This document shows, piece after piece, positions 40,804-50,127 of a DNA stretch of 62,017 bases. Numbering within the stretch: position 1 is the first letter of the stretch; the number at the start of each line of letters is the position of its first letter. The position numbers and the translations under genes are program-made. The notes beneath the pieces were generated by a model, which worked only from the letters and a program-made list of their open reading frames with translations, was not told where the DNA came from and made no database searches. The stretch comes from an uncultured Veillonella sp. (GTDB lineage: Bacteria; Bacillota; Negativicutes; Veillonellales; Veillonellaceae), in assembly GCA_900549805.1 (NCBI GenBank), contig URPV01000002.1:1-62017 (forward strand), in the 5' to 3' direction.

Positions 40804-41291
40804 GATCAATTGCTTACCTATTAATCGGTCTTATGACCTTAGTCCTGCAGGGAACCTTGGTGCCGGCCCTTGTGTCTGGGCCTTGGCTGCCCAATCTAAT
40901 CCTCGTGTGGATCATCCTCCTAGCCGCTTTGCGATCTCGGCGGGTGGCCCTGTGGACGGCTATCATTGGGGGAATCCTTCACGATACGGTCATTTCTAAC
41001 TTCTTTGGCCTTCATCTATTTCCTTATGTGATTGTGGCCTATGCCCTCTCTTCCTGGGCACCTCGCATGTATCAAGAACAATGGTATCTATCCTCCTTGA
41101 CGGTGGCCCTCGGGACTCTCTTGGATGGTCTATTGAGGATGGTCCTCTTATGGACTATGGATGCGCATTTTGCTTGTATTCCTTATTTTATGAACTTTAC
41201 CCTTCCTGAAATCATTGCCAATGCCATCATTGCTATCGGTGTTCATTGGATCCTTTGGCGTTTCGCTCCCAAAGTGGAATATCGTTGGTAG
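40800..41291 (+). CDS. mreD: Rod shape-determining protein MreD
   Basis: This 163-residue membrane protein has about five helices and the MreD features PNLILVWIILLAALRSRR (about 30-47) and GGILHDTVISNFFGLHLFPY. It links MreC to the elongation machinery. The identification rests on hydrophobic pattern, short length and position between mreC and the PBP2 gene. Its start overlaps the mreC stop (ATGA). Confidence 0.9.
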   Translation: MRSIAYLLIGLMTLVLQGTLVPALVSGPWLPNLILVWIILLAALRSRRVALWTAIIGGILHDTVISNFFGLHLFPYVIVAYALSSWAPRMYQEQWYLSSLTVALGTLLDGLLRMVLLWTMDAHFACIPYFMNFTLPEIIANAIIAIGVHWILWRFAPKVEYRW

Positions 41292-41309
41292 CAGAAAGGA
41301 GCTTGTCGT

Positions 41310-43247
41310 ATGCTTTCCATGCTGAAAGGCCTCTATAAAAAGAATAAAAAGGATCGCTTTGACAGCTTCTTCTATGTTGTAGCAGGTATTTTTGTGGTCT
41401 TGGGCCTCCGGGTATTCTACCTTCAAGTCTTGGATGGCGAATACTATCGCCAACAGGCGGAAGGCAATCGGATCCGTATTGTTAACATGACAGCTACTCG
41501 TGGTGTTATGTACGACCGTAATGGGGATATCGTCGTTTCCTCTCGTCCTTCCTATGTAGTCTCCATCATGCCTACAGGTAAGCCCTTAGAAGAGGGCGAA
41601 CTAAAGCAATTGGCGGGCTATCTTAAGATGGATGTAGGGAGTATTCAAAAGAAAATTAACGACCATAAGGATGGCTATGAACCAATCCGCTTGGCCAATG
41701 ATGTTCCTATGGATACGGTGACTATTATCGAAGAACATAGTCATGAATTGCCAGGCGTTTCTATCGATGTAGAGCCGATTCGCTACTACCCATATAATGA
41801 TACAGCCTCTCAATTGTTGGGCTATGTAGGGGAAGTGTCTGAAGAAGAATTGGCAGACATAAAAAAAGAAGATCCTAATACACAAATTGGGCCTGGTACC
41901 ATCTTGGGACGAGCCGGTCTTGAAAAGATGTATGATGATGTCCTTCGCGGTGTCGATGGAGGTAAGCAGCTAGAGGTTGACGCGGCTGGTCGCCCTGTGG
42001 CGGAAGTAGGCCGTAAAAACACGGTACCCGGTCGATCTATCCATCTTACTATCGATGTAAAATTGCAGAAGGCTGCAGAGGATGCGGTGAAACAACAATT
42101 GGATTCTCTCCATGCTAGTGGAATACCAGCCACTGGAGCTGCCTTGGTAGCTATGGATCCCAATACAGGTGCTATCTTAGCTATGGTATCTGAACCAGGC
42201 TTTAACCCCAATTGGTTCGCCAAAGGGATTACTGCTAAGCAGTGGATCCAATTGAATGAGGACAAGCGTCATCCTTTCGAAAATCGGGCCATTGCTGGTG
42301 AATATCCACCAGGATCTCCTTTTAAAATTATTACAGGGACGGCAGCTCTGGACTTAAAAAAGGTAAGTCCAGAAGAACAAATATTTGACTCTGGCCGCCA
42401 TTGGTTAATCGATAAGCGCAATGCAGAAGGAGAAGCCTTAGGATGGTTGGACTTTAATAAGGCCTTAGCTAAGTCTGATAATGTTTACTTCTATGAAATG
42501 GGTAACCGTTTGGGCATTGAAAATATTGACACCTATGCCAAATACTTTGGCCTAGGCCAAAAGACGGGTATAAAGTTGAACGGTGAAGCGGCTGGTAATA
42601 TAGCTAGTCCTGAATATAAGCGGCAGGTCTTTAATCAAGATTGGTACCTAGGGGAAACCTTTGACGCTGCTATCGGGCAGTCCTTCCACTTAGTGACACC
42701 GATTCAAATGGCTATGGTCATGGCTCAGGTGGCCAATGGGGGCATTCGTTATGAACCCTATGTAGTAGCTCGTGAAGATAATGCTGATGGGACACCTGCG
42801 GAAGTCTTTGGTCCTAAGAAAATAGGTGTTCTGCCGGTAGCTAAAAATATTATGGATATTGTCCGTAACGGCTTGCGGGACGTAACTGCTGAAGGCGGTA
42901 CAGCAGGGGAACTCTTTAAGGGCTTCCCCATTCCTATAGCCGGCAAGACTGGAACCGCAGAAAACGCTCACGGCAAGGACCATGGTTGGTTTGTGTCCTA
43001 TGCACCTTATGACAAGCCACGCATTGTGGTAGTTGCTATTGTTGAGCAAGGTGGTTTTGGAGCTGGATCTGCAGGTCCAATCGTACGATCTGTACTAGAA
43101 GCTTACTTTGGCTTGAGTAAGCCTAAGGATGTTGCCAATGGGGTTAATAATGACTCTATGGCTAATAAAGAATCCTCTAAGAAGTCATCTAAAAAGACTT
43201 CTGATAGGGGCGATGGTGAAGAAAATCTATCCTATAGCGGCCATTAA
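41310..43247 (+). CDS. mrdA: Penicillin-binding protein 2 (elongation transpeptidase)
   Basis: This class B penicillin-binding protein crosslinks lateral-wall peptidoglycan with RodA. It has an N-terminal anchor helix (FFYVVAGIFVVLGLRVFYL), a dimerisation domain beginning near RGVMYDRNG, and the transpeptidase domain with S336-x2-K339 (PPGSPFK), SDN in AKSDNVYF and KTG in AGKTGTAEN. Length 645. The tail after about 610 is charged, rich in serine and lysine, and ends at a stop inside a perfect hairpin. ATG follows AAAGGAGCTTGTCGT. Confidence 0.95.
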   Translation: MLSMLKGLYKKNKKDRFDSFFYVVAGIFVVLGLRVFYLQVLDGEYYRQQAEGNRIRIVNMTATRGVMYDRNGDIVVSSRPSYVVSIMPTGKPLEEGELKQLAGYLKMDVGSIQKKINDHKDGYEPIRLANDVPMDTVTIIEEHSHELPGVSIDVEPIRYYPYNDTASQLLGYVGEVSEEELADIKKEDPNTQIGPGTILGRAGLEKMYDDVLRGVDGGKQLEVDAAGRPVAEVGRKNTVPGRSIHLTIDVKLQKAAEDAVKQQLDSLHASGIPATGAALVAMDPNTGAILAMVSEPGFNPNWFAKGITAKQWIQLNEDKRHPFENRAIAGEYPPGSPFKIITGTAALDLKKVSPEEQIFDSGRHWLIDKRNAEGEALGWLDFNKALAKSDNVYFYEMGNRLGIENIDTYAKYFGLGQKTGIKLNGEAAGNIASPEYKRQVFNQDWYLGETFDAAIGQSFHLVTPIQMAMVMAQVANGGIRYEPYVVAREDNADGTPAEVFGPKKIGVLPVAKNIMDIVRNGLRDVTAEGGTAGELFKGFPIPIAGKTGTAENAHGKDHGWFVSYAPYDKPRIVVVAIVEQGGFGAGSAGPIVRSVLEAYFGLSKPKDVANGVNNDSMANKESSKKSSKKTSDRGDGEENLSYSGH

Positions 43248-43260
43248 TAGGCCGCTATAG
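43232..43260 (+). other. Perfect hairpin across the mrdA stop codon
   Basis: CTATAGCGGCC (43232-43242) and GGCCGCTATAG (43250-43260) are exact complements around a 7-base loop containing the stop codon. Only AGCTTTT follows, so it is at best a weak terminator. It may tune expression between mrdA and minD or stabilise the mRNA end. Confidence 0.75.
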
Positions 43261-43280
43261 AGCTTTTATAAAGGAGTTTT

Positions 43281-44084
43281 ATGGGGACTATAGTAACGAT
43301 TCTATCTGGTAAGGGTGGGGTAGGCAAAACAACTATTACCGCCTTAGTGGGAGCGGCTTTGGCCAAACAGGGCCATAAGGTGTTGATCACTGATGCGGAT
43401 ATGGGCATGCGAGACCTTGATTTAGTTATCGGCCGAGAAAACGATATCCTTTACAATGTAGTAGATGTGCAAAGAGACAAGGAAAACCTAGAACATGCCC
43501 TAGTATCCGTATCCTCCAATCTAGATTTTTTGGCTGCTAGCCAGGAAGAGTCTTGGCAGGATGTCAAGCGTAAAAAGTATGCCAAGCTCATGAGAAAACT
43601 AGCTAAGACCTATGACTATATCTTGATTGATGGACCGGCAGGCTTGGGACGAGGCGTAGACACACTGGTAGAATTGGCAGATCGGGTTGTAGTTGTAACC
43701 CAACCTAAATGGGTTGCTTTACGTAACGCAGGTCGCATTTTCCAACTTCTGCGAGATCAACGTAAATTTGATGCGGTGGTGGTCTTTAATGAAATGAAGG
43801 CAGACCTAGGCCAGGACTTTAGCATCCCTGCTATGACCTACCAAGTGGGTGCCGAGTATGTAGGGGCGATTTTGCCTCATTCTGAAGCCTTGGCTAAGGC
43901 TTCTCAAGAGGGCCTTTTACCTCTCTTCTATGATGCGTCTGTTAGTGGTCAATTGGAGCCGCTAGTGACCTTTGTGGCCACGGGGCAAGCGGGGGACGAG
44001 ATGGAAATGGACCAGGCTTTCCATGATAAATTTGGTCCTTCTAAAGGCTTGTGGTCCCGTATAAAAAAGGCCTTTTCTAAGTAG
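43281..44084 (+). CDS. minD: MinD-type ParA/Mrp family ATPase
   Basis: The 267-residue protein has the deviant Walker A KGGVGKTT (residues 11-18), switch II DADMGMRDLDLV (about 38-49) and the DGPAGLGRGV loop of MinD. The C-terminus GLWSRIKKAFSK can form the amphipathic helix by which MinD binds the membrane. MinD places the division site together with MinC. No minC or minE is nearby; the gene lies inside the mre-rodA cluster between mrdA and rodA. A related role in positioning the envelope machinery is possible. Confidence 0.87.
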   Translation: MGTIVTILSGKGGVGKTTITALVGAALAKQGHKVLITDADMGMRDLDLVIGRENDILYNVVDVQRDKENLEHALVSVSSNLDFLAASQEESWQDVKRKKYAKLMRKLAKTYDYILIDGPAGLGRGVDTLVELADRVVVVTQPKWVALRNAGRIFQLLRDQRKFDAVVVFNEMKADLGQDFSIPAMTYQVGAEYVGAILPHSEALAKASQEGLLPLFYDASVSGQLEPLVTFVATGQAGDEMEMDQAFHDKFGPSKGLWSRIKKAFSK

Positions 44085-44103
44085 GTAAAGAAAGGAGATT
44101 CTT

Positions 44104-45213
44104 ATGTGGCAACGCATTTGGCGCGGTTGGGACTGGACTATTGTCATCTGTACTCTCTTACTAGTGGCCATAGGTATAACGGTGATCGGATCCGCCACGC
44201 ATGTGAATCAGACGGGCATTACTGCTCAATCTATGGTTCTTCGCCAGTTCCTATTCTTCCTTATCAATGCGGTTTTGGTAATTCTCATGTCCACCTTTGA
44301 TTACCGACGCTTAAAAGACTACTCCAAGTGGATTTATGGGATTACCATCCTCCTCTTAGTAGCCGTTATGGCTGTAGGGACATCTGCCTTGGGGGCACAA
44401 CGGTGGATCCAATTGGGGCCAATTACCCTGCAACCGTCAGAATTTACCAAGTTCCTTATGATCGTCTGTATGGCTAAGATGATGGAGGGGAAGATTGGCA
44501 AACTAAATTCCTTTAGGGAGGTATTGCCTACCTTTATTTATATTTTGGTGCCTACGGCTCTCGTCTTTTTGCAACCTGACTTGGGAACCTCCTTGGTCTA
44601 TATGGCTATCTATATGGGTCTCCTCTACATAGCGGGAATTCGCATGAAACTGGTCCGCATCGTACTGGGGATTGGTCTTGTCTTAGCACCATTTGGTTGG
44701 TTCGCCCTCAAGGAATACCAAAAACAACGGATTTTGGTGTTCTTGAATCCGAATATAGATCCATACGGGTCGGGTTACCATATCATCCAATCTAAAATTG
44801 CGATTGGTTCAGGTCTCCTCTTTGGTAAGGGCCTCTTCCAAGGAACGCAGTCCCAGCTCAACTTTCTACCGGAAAATCATACGGACTTTATCTTCTCTGT
44901 AATAGGGGAGGAGTTAGGATTTGTCGGTTGCATGGTGGTTCTTTTCCTCATGTTTATGCTTATCTATCGAGCTATCCGTATAGCTTATACAGCACGTGAT
45001 AACTTTGGCATGCTCTTGGCAGCAGGGATAGCGACCTATTTTACCTTCCAAATCATGGTTAACGTGGGGATGACCACGGGTATTATGCCAGTAACAGGGA
45101 TTCCATTACCTTTCATTTCCTATGGGGTATCAGCCCTAACTACTAATATGTTGGCCGTAGGACTCTTGCTCAACATATCTATGCAAAGATCGAAATATAT
45201 GTTTAATGACTAA
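44104..45213 (+). CDS. rodA: Peptidoglycan glycosyltransferase RodA
   Basis: RodA is the SEDS-family polymerase paired with PBP2 in cell elongation. The 369-residue membrane protein has about ten helices; family marks are GAQRWIQLGPITLQPSEFTK (about 98-117), FLQPDLGTSLVY, ILVFLNPNIDPYGSGYHIIQS, FLPENHTDFIFSVIGEE (the catalytic-loop region) and GIPLPFISYG near the end. It is the last gene of the mre cluster and starts 19 bases after minD behind AAAGGAGATT. Confidence 0.95.
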   Translation: MWQRIWRGWDWTIVICTLLLVAIGITVIGSATHVNQTGITAQSMVLRQFLFFLINAVLVILMSTFDYRRLKDYSKWIYGITILLLVAVMAVGTSALGAQRWIQLGPITLQPSEFTKFLMIVCMAKMMEGKIGKLNSFREVLPTFIYILVPTALVFLQPDLGTSLVYMAIYMGLLYIAGIRMKLVRIVLGIGLVLAPFGWFALKEYQKQRILVFLNPNIDPYGSGYHIIQSKIAIGSGLLFGKGLFQGTQSQLNFLPENHTDFIFSVIGEELGFVGCMVVLFLMFMLIYRAIRIAYTARDNFGMLLAAGIATYFTFQIMVNVGMTTGIMPVTGIPLPFISYGVSALTTNMLAVGLLLNISMQRSKYMFND

Positions 45214-45251
45214 TAAAGTTACCTTATAGGTTTAGTTTCTGAGGAGAAATT

Positions 45252-47135
45252 ATGATTAAATTAGATACATCTTGGCTACAGCATGTACAAAAGCCAGCCC
45301 GTTATACTGGGGGTGAGCTTAATAGCGTAGTTAAGAATCACAAGGATGTGAACGTAACCATCGCCATGAGCCTACCTGACGTATACGAAGTGTCCATGAG
45401 TCATCTAGGTATTCGCATCCTCTATGGCCTAATCAATGAACGGGAAGATGCCTATGCGGAACGGGTTTTCGCCCCTTGGACCGACATGGAGGAGGAGATG
45501 CGCAAGCGGCATATCCCTCTTTTCTCCTTAGAAACGCGGACTCCTATTAAGGATTTTGATATGTTGGGGGTATCCCTCCAGTATGAGATGTCTTATACCA
45601 ATATTCTTAACATGTTAGATTTGGCAGGCATGCCTATTTGGGCCAAGGATCGAGACTTGGATATGCCTTTAGTAATTGCTGGCGGTCCTTGTGCCTATAA
45701 CGTAGAGCCCATCGCTGAATTTTTAGACGTGGTGACCTTGGGTGAATCTGAGGAATGGTTCCATGAGTTTATCGATTGCTATAAGGCGGAAAAGAAAGCT
45801 GGCTTCCCAGGAGGCAAGGAGGGACTCCTCCGCAAGTTGTCGCAAATTCCTGGGACCTATTGTCCAGCCCTCTATGATGTTTCTTATACGGAATCAGGGG
45901 ACTTTGAAAAGATTCTTCCTAGGTTTCCAGAAGTACCTTTGAAGATAGAAAAACGAATTGTTGAAGATGTAGAGACAGTCTACTATCCAACTAAGCCAAT
46001 TGTGCCCTTTATTGATATCGTTCATGACCGTGCTGTATTGGAACTCTTCCGTGGATGTTCTCGGGGCTGCCGCTTCTGCCAAGCGGGTATGCTCTACCGG
46101 CCAGTCCGGGAGAAGACGCCAGAGCGCCTCTATGGTCTAGCCAAGGAAATCATCAAAAATACGGGTTATAATGAGATTTCACTCATGTCCTTATCCTCTG
46201 CAGACTATTCCATGTTGCCTGAACTGGTAGATATGTTGATGGGCGAATTCCAAGATAAGAAGGTGTCTGTATCCTTACCATCCCTTCGTATCGATGCTTT
46301 TTGTATCGATATAGCCAAGCGGGTCCAACAGGTTCGTAAGTCTGGCTTGACATTTGCCCCTGAAGCAGGGACTCAACGGATGCGGGATGTTATCAATAAG
46401 GGCGTATCAGAAGAAGACCTCATGGCGGCATGTACATCGGCTTTTAAGTCTGGATGGAATACGGTTAAGCTCTACTTTATGATGGGCCTTCCTACGGAAA
46501 CAGATGAAGATCTTAAAGGCATTGCTGATTTGGCCTATAAAGTGTTGGATAAGCACCGAGAAATTACAGGCAAGCGCAACGGGTCTGTAACGGTATCGGT
46601 TTCCTTCTTTGTCCCTAAGTCGCATTCCCCTTACCAATGGTTCCCACAAGTTGATGTAGAGGAGATTCACCGTCGTCAACAGTATTTGAAATCACAAATT
46701 AACAATCGCAATATTTCTTACCACTATCATGATGGGTATACAGGTTACTTGGAAGCTGTTTTTGCACGGGGTGACCGCCGGTTGGCCAAGGTTATCGAAC
46801 GAGCTTGGCAAAAGGGCTGTAAGTTCGATGGTTGGACAGAACACTTTAAGTATGATACTTGGCTCGAAGCTTTTGAGGAATGTGGCATTGATCCTAAGTA
46901 TTACTCTTCCAAAGAACGGACCTATGAAGAAGCCCTGCCTTGGGATCATTTGGATTGCACCGTGTCCAAGGCTTACTTGAAACGGGAATGGGATCGGGCC
47001 ATGAAGGTAGAATTGACGGGTGACTGTCGTCGCGATGTATGCCGTGGTTGCAATGTGTGCCCTGAATTGAATACGTGGATTGTTGATTATAAGGAGGGTG
47101 GTAAAGTTGAGAAAGTTACGTTTGGCCTTAAATAA
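45252..47135 (+). CDS. B12-binding-domain radical SAM protein (TIGR03960 type)
   Basis: The 627-residue enzyme has an N-terminal B12-binding-like domain (to about 200), then a radical SAM core with C-x3-C-x2-C in FRGCSRGCRFCQAG (about 263-276). SLSSADYSMLPEL and TFAPEAGTQRMRDVINKG follow. The C-terminus carries another cysteine group, CRRDVCRGCNVC (about 600-611), for a possible second cluster. The family is widespread in Firmicutes and cyanobacteria but its reaction is unknown. It overlaps the next gene, a DUF2344 protein; elsewhere the two are adjacent or fused, which points to a shared function. rng and rplU follow. Confidence 0.88.
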   Translation: MIKLDTSWLQHVQKPARYTGGELNSVVKNHKDVNVTIAMSLPDVYEVSMSHLGIRILYGLINEREDAYAERVFAPWTDMEEEMRKRHIPLFSLETRTPIKDFDMLGVSLQYEMSYTNILNMLDLAGMPIWAKDRDLDMPLVIAGGPCAYNVEPIAEFLDVVTLGESEEWFHEFIDCYKAEKKAGFPGGKEGLLRKLSQIPGTYCPALYDVSYTESGDFEKILPRFPEVPLKIEKRIVEDVETVYYPTKPIVPFIDIVHDRAVLELFRGCSRGCRFCQAGMLYRPVREKTPERLYGLAKEIIKNTGYNEISLMSLSSADYSMLPELVDMLMGEFQDKKVSVSLPSLRIDAFCIDIAKRVQQVRKSGLTFAPEAGTQRMRDVINKGVSEEDLMAACTSAFKSGWNTVKLYFMMGLPTETDEDLKGIADLAYKVLDKHREITGKRNGSVTVSVSFFVPKSHSPYQWFPQVDVEEIHRRQQYLKSQINNRNISYHYHDGYTGYLEAVFARGDRRLAKVIERAWQKGCKFDGWTEHFKYDTWLEAFEECGIDPKYYSSKERTYEEALPWDHLDCTVSKAYLKREWDRAMKVELTGDCRRDVCRGCNVCPELNTWIVDYKEGGKVEKVTFGLK

Positions 47136-47871
47136 GGGAGAAGAACTCCGTTTTTTATCCCATTTGGATTTCGCCAAGTGCGTAGAGCGTACCATCCGCC
47201 GTGCTAATATAGAAATGGCCTATTCAGAAGGCTTTAACCCCCATATGAAGATCTCTTTTTCCTCCGCCTTAGGCCTAGGCATTACGGCAAAGCCGGAATA
47301 CCTAGACATGGATACTCTTGATCAGGGGTCCTTAGAAGATATCATAGAACGATTTAACCAGGCGGCCCCACGCGGTCTAACAGCCCTTGATGGTAAGTTC
47401 TTAGAAGGGCGAGTTAAAAAGATGATGGCTGTCTGTAACTATGCTATCTACCAGGTGACTGGTCCTGTCATCGTCGATGGCCAGGCCTTGGTAGAAGGGG
47501 ACGGCACTATCCATGAAGAGCTGATAGAGGGGGCTAAGGCAATCAATTGGACTGCAATTTTGCAGGATTTTAACGATAAAGAGCAGGTCCTTTATGAAAA
47601 GGTAACCCCTAAAAAGACCAAGACTATCGATGTAAAGCACTTCGTCAAGCAGCCTGTATCCGCTGAGATTCACGATAATGGCTTTGTGACACTAACCATG
47701 CATATAGGCATCTATCCGGAAGGAACTATTAAGCCGGGCGAGCTTTGGGCCTTTGGGCGAGATTACTTCGGTTGGCCTTTGACGGATGCCTATGAAATTC
47801 ATCGACAAGATATTCTCATTCAAGAGGGGGATGACTTGATTTCTCCGCTTGATGTGAAACCATTGGATTAA
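47107..47871 (+). CDS. DUF2344 family protein (TIGR03936, radical SAM partner)
   Basis: The 254-residue protein matches the radical-SAM-linked family by LRFLSHLDFAKCVERTIRRA (about 15-34), MAYSEGFNPHMKISFSSALGLG and a mixed alpha/beta tail. It has no cluster motif of its own. The likeliest start is TTG at 47107, eight bases after AAGGAGGG; GTG at 47098 lies inside that site. It therefore overlaps the preceding radical SAM gene by 29 bases, tight coupling for two proteins that probably act as one complex. Function unknown; RNA or ribosome modification is suggested only by the rng and rplU neighbours. Confidence 0.85.
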   Translation: MRKLRLALNKGEELRFLSHLDFAKCVERTIRRANIEMAYSEGFNPHMKISFSSALGLGITAKPEYLDMDTLDQGSLEDIIERFNQAAPRGLTALDGKFLEGRVKKMMAVCNYAIYQVTGPVIVDGQALVEGDGTIHEELIEGAKAINWTAILQDFNDKEQVLYEKVTPKKTKTIDVKHFVKQPVSAEIHDNGFVTLTMHIGIYPEGTIKPGELWAFGRDYFGWPLTDAYEIHRQDILIQEGDDLISPLDVKPLD

Positions 47872-47893
47872 TGTCTTATCTAGGAGGCTGAGA

Positions 47894-49321
47894 ATGGCAC
47901 AAATACTTGTAAACGTCATGGCTGAAGAAATTCGCATGGCCTTGGTTGATAGCCAGGGGCAAGTGGTGGATTATGTGCTGGAACGGCAAAATAAGAACCA
48001 TACAGCTAACCATATCTATAAGGGTGTCATTCGTAATGTGTTACCAGGTATGAATGCCTGCTTTGTGGATATTGGGACCGGCCATAATGCGTATCTTAAT
48101 TTGGCTAAACCTAAACAGACGCAAATCCTACAGAAACTTCATGTAGGCCAATCGGTTATGGTGCAAGTGGTTAAGGAAGAAATGCTAGGTAAAGGCGCTA
48201 GGGTTACAGCTGATATTTCATTAGCAGGTCGGTGTACGGTTCTTATGCCCTTTTCTTCTTCGGTCAATATTTCTAAAAAGATTACCGATTCCCAGCAACG
48301 GGATCGCTTGGCGAAACTAGGGCAGGCCTACTTAGACCAAGGTTGTGGGTCCATCATGAGGACGGCTGCAGCTAAGGCTAGCGATGAAGATATAAAGGGT
48401 GATTTGGATTATTTGTGGCAAACCTGGCAGCATATATCCAAGCGCTATAAATTGGCTAAGCCTGGTACTGACCTATATGCCGATGCGGACTTTTGGTTTC
48501 GCCTTGTGCGGGACTTTGCTGGCCGGTCTATTGATAGTATCAAGGTGGATGATCGGGAGGGGCAGGCCCGTTTACAAGACCTCTTGAGGCGGTCTTCTAC
48601 GACACAGCACATTGAGGTGGAATATCATGACGGGCCAGAACCTATCTTTAAGTTTTATCATCTAGATGAACAGTTGGATAGTTTAATTAATACGGAGGTG
48701 GATTTGCCGTCGGGTGGATCCATCCGTATTGACCATACGGAGGCTCTCACCGTTTTTGATGTCAATTCTGCACGCTACACAGGTCAATCCAGCCAGGTGG
48801 AAGATACGGCTTTGGTGGTTAATAAGGAAGCAGCCGTAGAAATCTGTCGACAATTGCGCCTTCGTGATATTGGGGGCATTATCGTCTGCGATTTTATCGA
48901 TATGCGCAAAAAAGCGTCCCAAGAGGAACTCTTAGAAGTTCTTCGCCAGCAGTCCAAGAAGGACCGCATGAAAACAGTTGTATGTGGAATTACTCAATTG
49001 GGGCTAGTGGAAATGACCCGAAAACGAGCACGCCAAGGCCTACAATCAGTGGTCTTTGATACCTGTCCTCAATGTGGGGGGACGGGCTTTGTGTTATCGG
49101 GTCAGTCGGTTTATATACAAATTCTACGTCGCCTACGGGAACTTAAGGCGCAAGGTAGGCTGCGAACGGATGTAGAAGTAACTATGAACCCTCAAGTTCT
49201 TCCTTATTTTACTAAGCAAGTGCTTAGCTCTTTAGAAGACCAGTTGGGTCGGAGTGTTCAGGTGCAAGAGGATTCTACTATGAGCCCTGAAGGCTATTCC
49301 ATACTCAGTCTTCATTCTTAA
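47894..49321 (+). CDS. rng: Ribonuclease G/E family endoribonuclease
   Basis: This RNase processes rRNA and decays mRNA. It has the S1-like domain near the start (NHIYKGVIRNVLPGMNACFVDIG, here broken by position 40-62), the catalytic aspartates in LTVFDVNS (about residue 286) and GGIIVCDFIDM (about 330), and the zinc-link cysteines in DTCPQCGGTG (about 390-399). Length 475 is that of RNase G, without the long C-terminal scaffold of RNase E. ATG follows TAGGAGGCTGAGA. Confidence 0.94.
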   Translation: MAQILVNVMAEEIRMALVDSQGQVVDYVLERQNKNHTANHIYKGVIRNVLPGMNACFVDIGTGHNAYLNLAKPKQTQILQKLHVGQSVMVQVVKEEMLGKGARVTADISLAGRCTVLMPFSSSVNISKKITDSQQRDRLAKLGQAYLDQGCGSIMRTAAAKASDEDIKGDLDYLWQTWQHISKRYKLAKPGTDLYADADFWFRLVRDFAGRSIDSIKVDDREGQARLQDLLRRSSTTQHIEVEYHDGPEPIFKFYHLDEQLDSLINTEVDLPSGGSIRIDHTEALTVFDVNSARYTGQSSQVEDTALVVNKEAAVEICRQLRLRDIGGIIVCDFIDMRKKASQEELLEVLRQQSKKDRMKTVVCGITQLGLVEMTRKRARQGLQSVVFDTCPQCGGTGFVLSGQSVYIQILRRLRELKAQGRLRTDVEVTMNPQVLPYFTKQVLSSLEDQLGRSVQVQEDSTMSPEGYSILSLHS

Positions 49322-49336
49322 GAAAGTGATTAGTTC

Positions 49337-49894
49337 ATGTCTTTACTAGAGATTTGTCTCATTGGTGCAGGCCTTGCTATGGATGCCTTCGGTGTCTCTG
49401 TCTATAAGGGTCTGATTATGAAAGAAGGGGAGGGGCTTAAGAAGTTTTTGCTGCCCCTTCTCTTTGGCCTTTTCCAATTTTTTATGCCTATTCTGGGCTG
49501 GCTCATAGGTGGGCAATTTACCTCCTATGTAGAAGATTATGCCCCTTGGGTTATCTTTGTGGTCCTAGTTTGGCTAGGCATTAATACTATTCGCGGGGCG
49601 GGTAAGGAAGATGAGGGGACAGAAAAGCAGTCCACCAGCTGGGGAGAAATGTTAATTTTGGCCCTGGCCACCTCCATTGATGCTATGGCTGTGGGCTTAG
49701 CTTTCGCCTTTATGAACCTAGATGTAGTCTATGCTGCTTCTTGGATTGGGATTGTTACCTTTATCATAGCCTTGGTAGGCATGTACTTGGGCCGCTTTAT
49801 GGGATCCTTCATCGAGAAACGGGCAGAAATGATTGGCGGTTTCATTTTGATTGTATTAGGGATTAAGTTCCTCATTACTGGGCTCCTTCAATAG
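49337..49894 (+). CDS. mntP: Putative manganese efflux pump MntP
   Basis: The 185-residue membrane protein has six helices arranged in two similar halves. Each half carries the conserved acidic motif: GLAMDAFGVSV (about 12-22) and ATSIDAMAVGLAFAF (about 111-125). These match MntP (former DUF204), which exports Mn2+. No manganese riboswitch (yybP-ykoY) is possible in the 15-base gap upstream, so it is probably co-transcribed with rng. The substrate assignment relies on the family. Confidence 0.87.
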   Translation: MSLLEICLIGAGLAMDAFGVSVYKGLIMKEGEGLKKFLLPLLFGLFQFFMPILGWLIGGQFTSYVEDYAPWVIFVVLVWLGINTIRGAGKEDEGTEKQSTSWGEMLILALATSIDAMAVGLAFAFMNLDVVYAASWIGIVTFIIALVGMYLGRFMGSFIEKRAEMIGGFILIVLGIKFLITGLLQ

Positions 49895-49983
49895 CTTGTA
49901 TGCCTATATGGTCTTTGACGGAGGGTATGCTCCTTCAGATAAAGGAACTGATAAAGGAGGATGCGTCGTGTCAAGAATATAGC

Positions 49984-50013
49984 TTGACATGGCGCTATTT
50001 TTTAAGATATACT
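49984..50013 (+). promoter_or_regulatory. Promoter of rplU-prp-rpmA
   Basis: A consensus TTGACA (49984-49989), an 18-base spacer and TATACT (50008-50013) predict a start near 50020, leaving a leader of about 105 bases before rplU. Confidence 0.85.
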
Positions 50014-50019
50014 ATCTGA

Positions 50020-50114
50020 GTATTAGTTCGGTTTTCTGAACTTTGCAGCCGCACGAAGAAGGTCTCAAAAGCCCTAGCTAGGGCAGGGCTACCATATTCG
50101 GCGAGTAACGAACA
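50020..50114 (+). ncRNA. Structured rplU leader (L21 leader candidate)
   Basis: The leader contains GCAGCCGCACGAAG, an inner hairpin (GCCCTAGCTAGGGC and flanking bases) and ACCATATTCGGCGAG before the ribosome-binding site. This layout resembles the L21 leader known upstream of rplU in Firmicutes, which is thought to bind a ribosomal protein and repress the operon. The match is from memory of the motif, and no covariance model was run. Confidence 0.55.
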
Positions 50115-50127
50115 AGGAGGTGTAATC

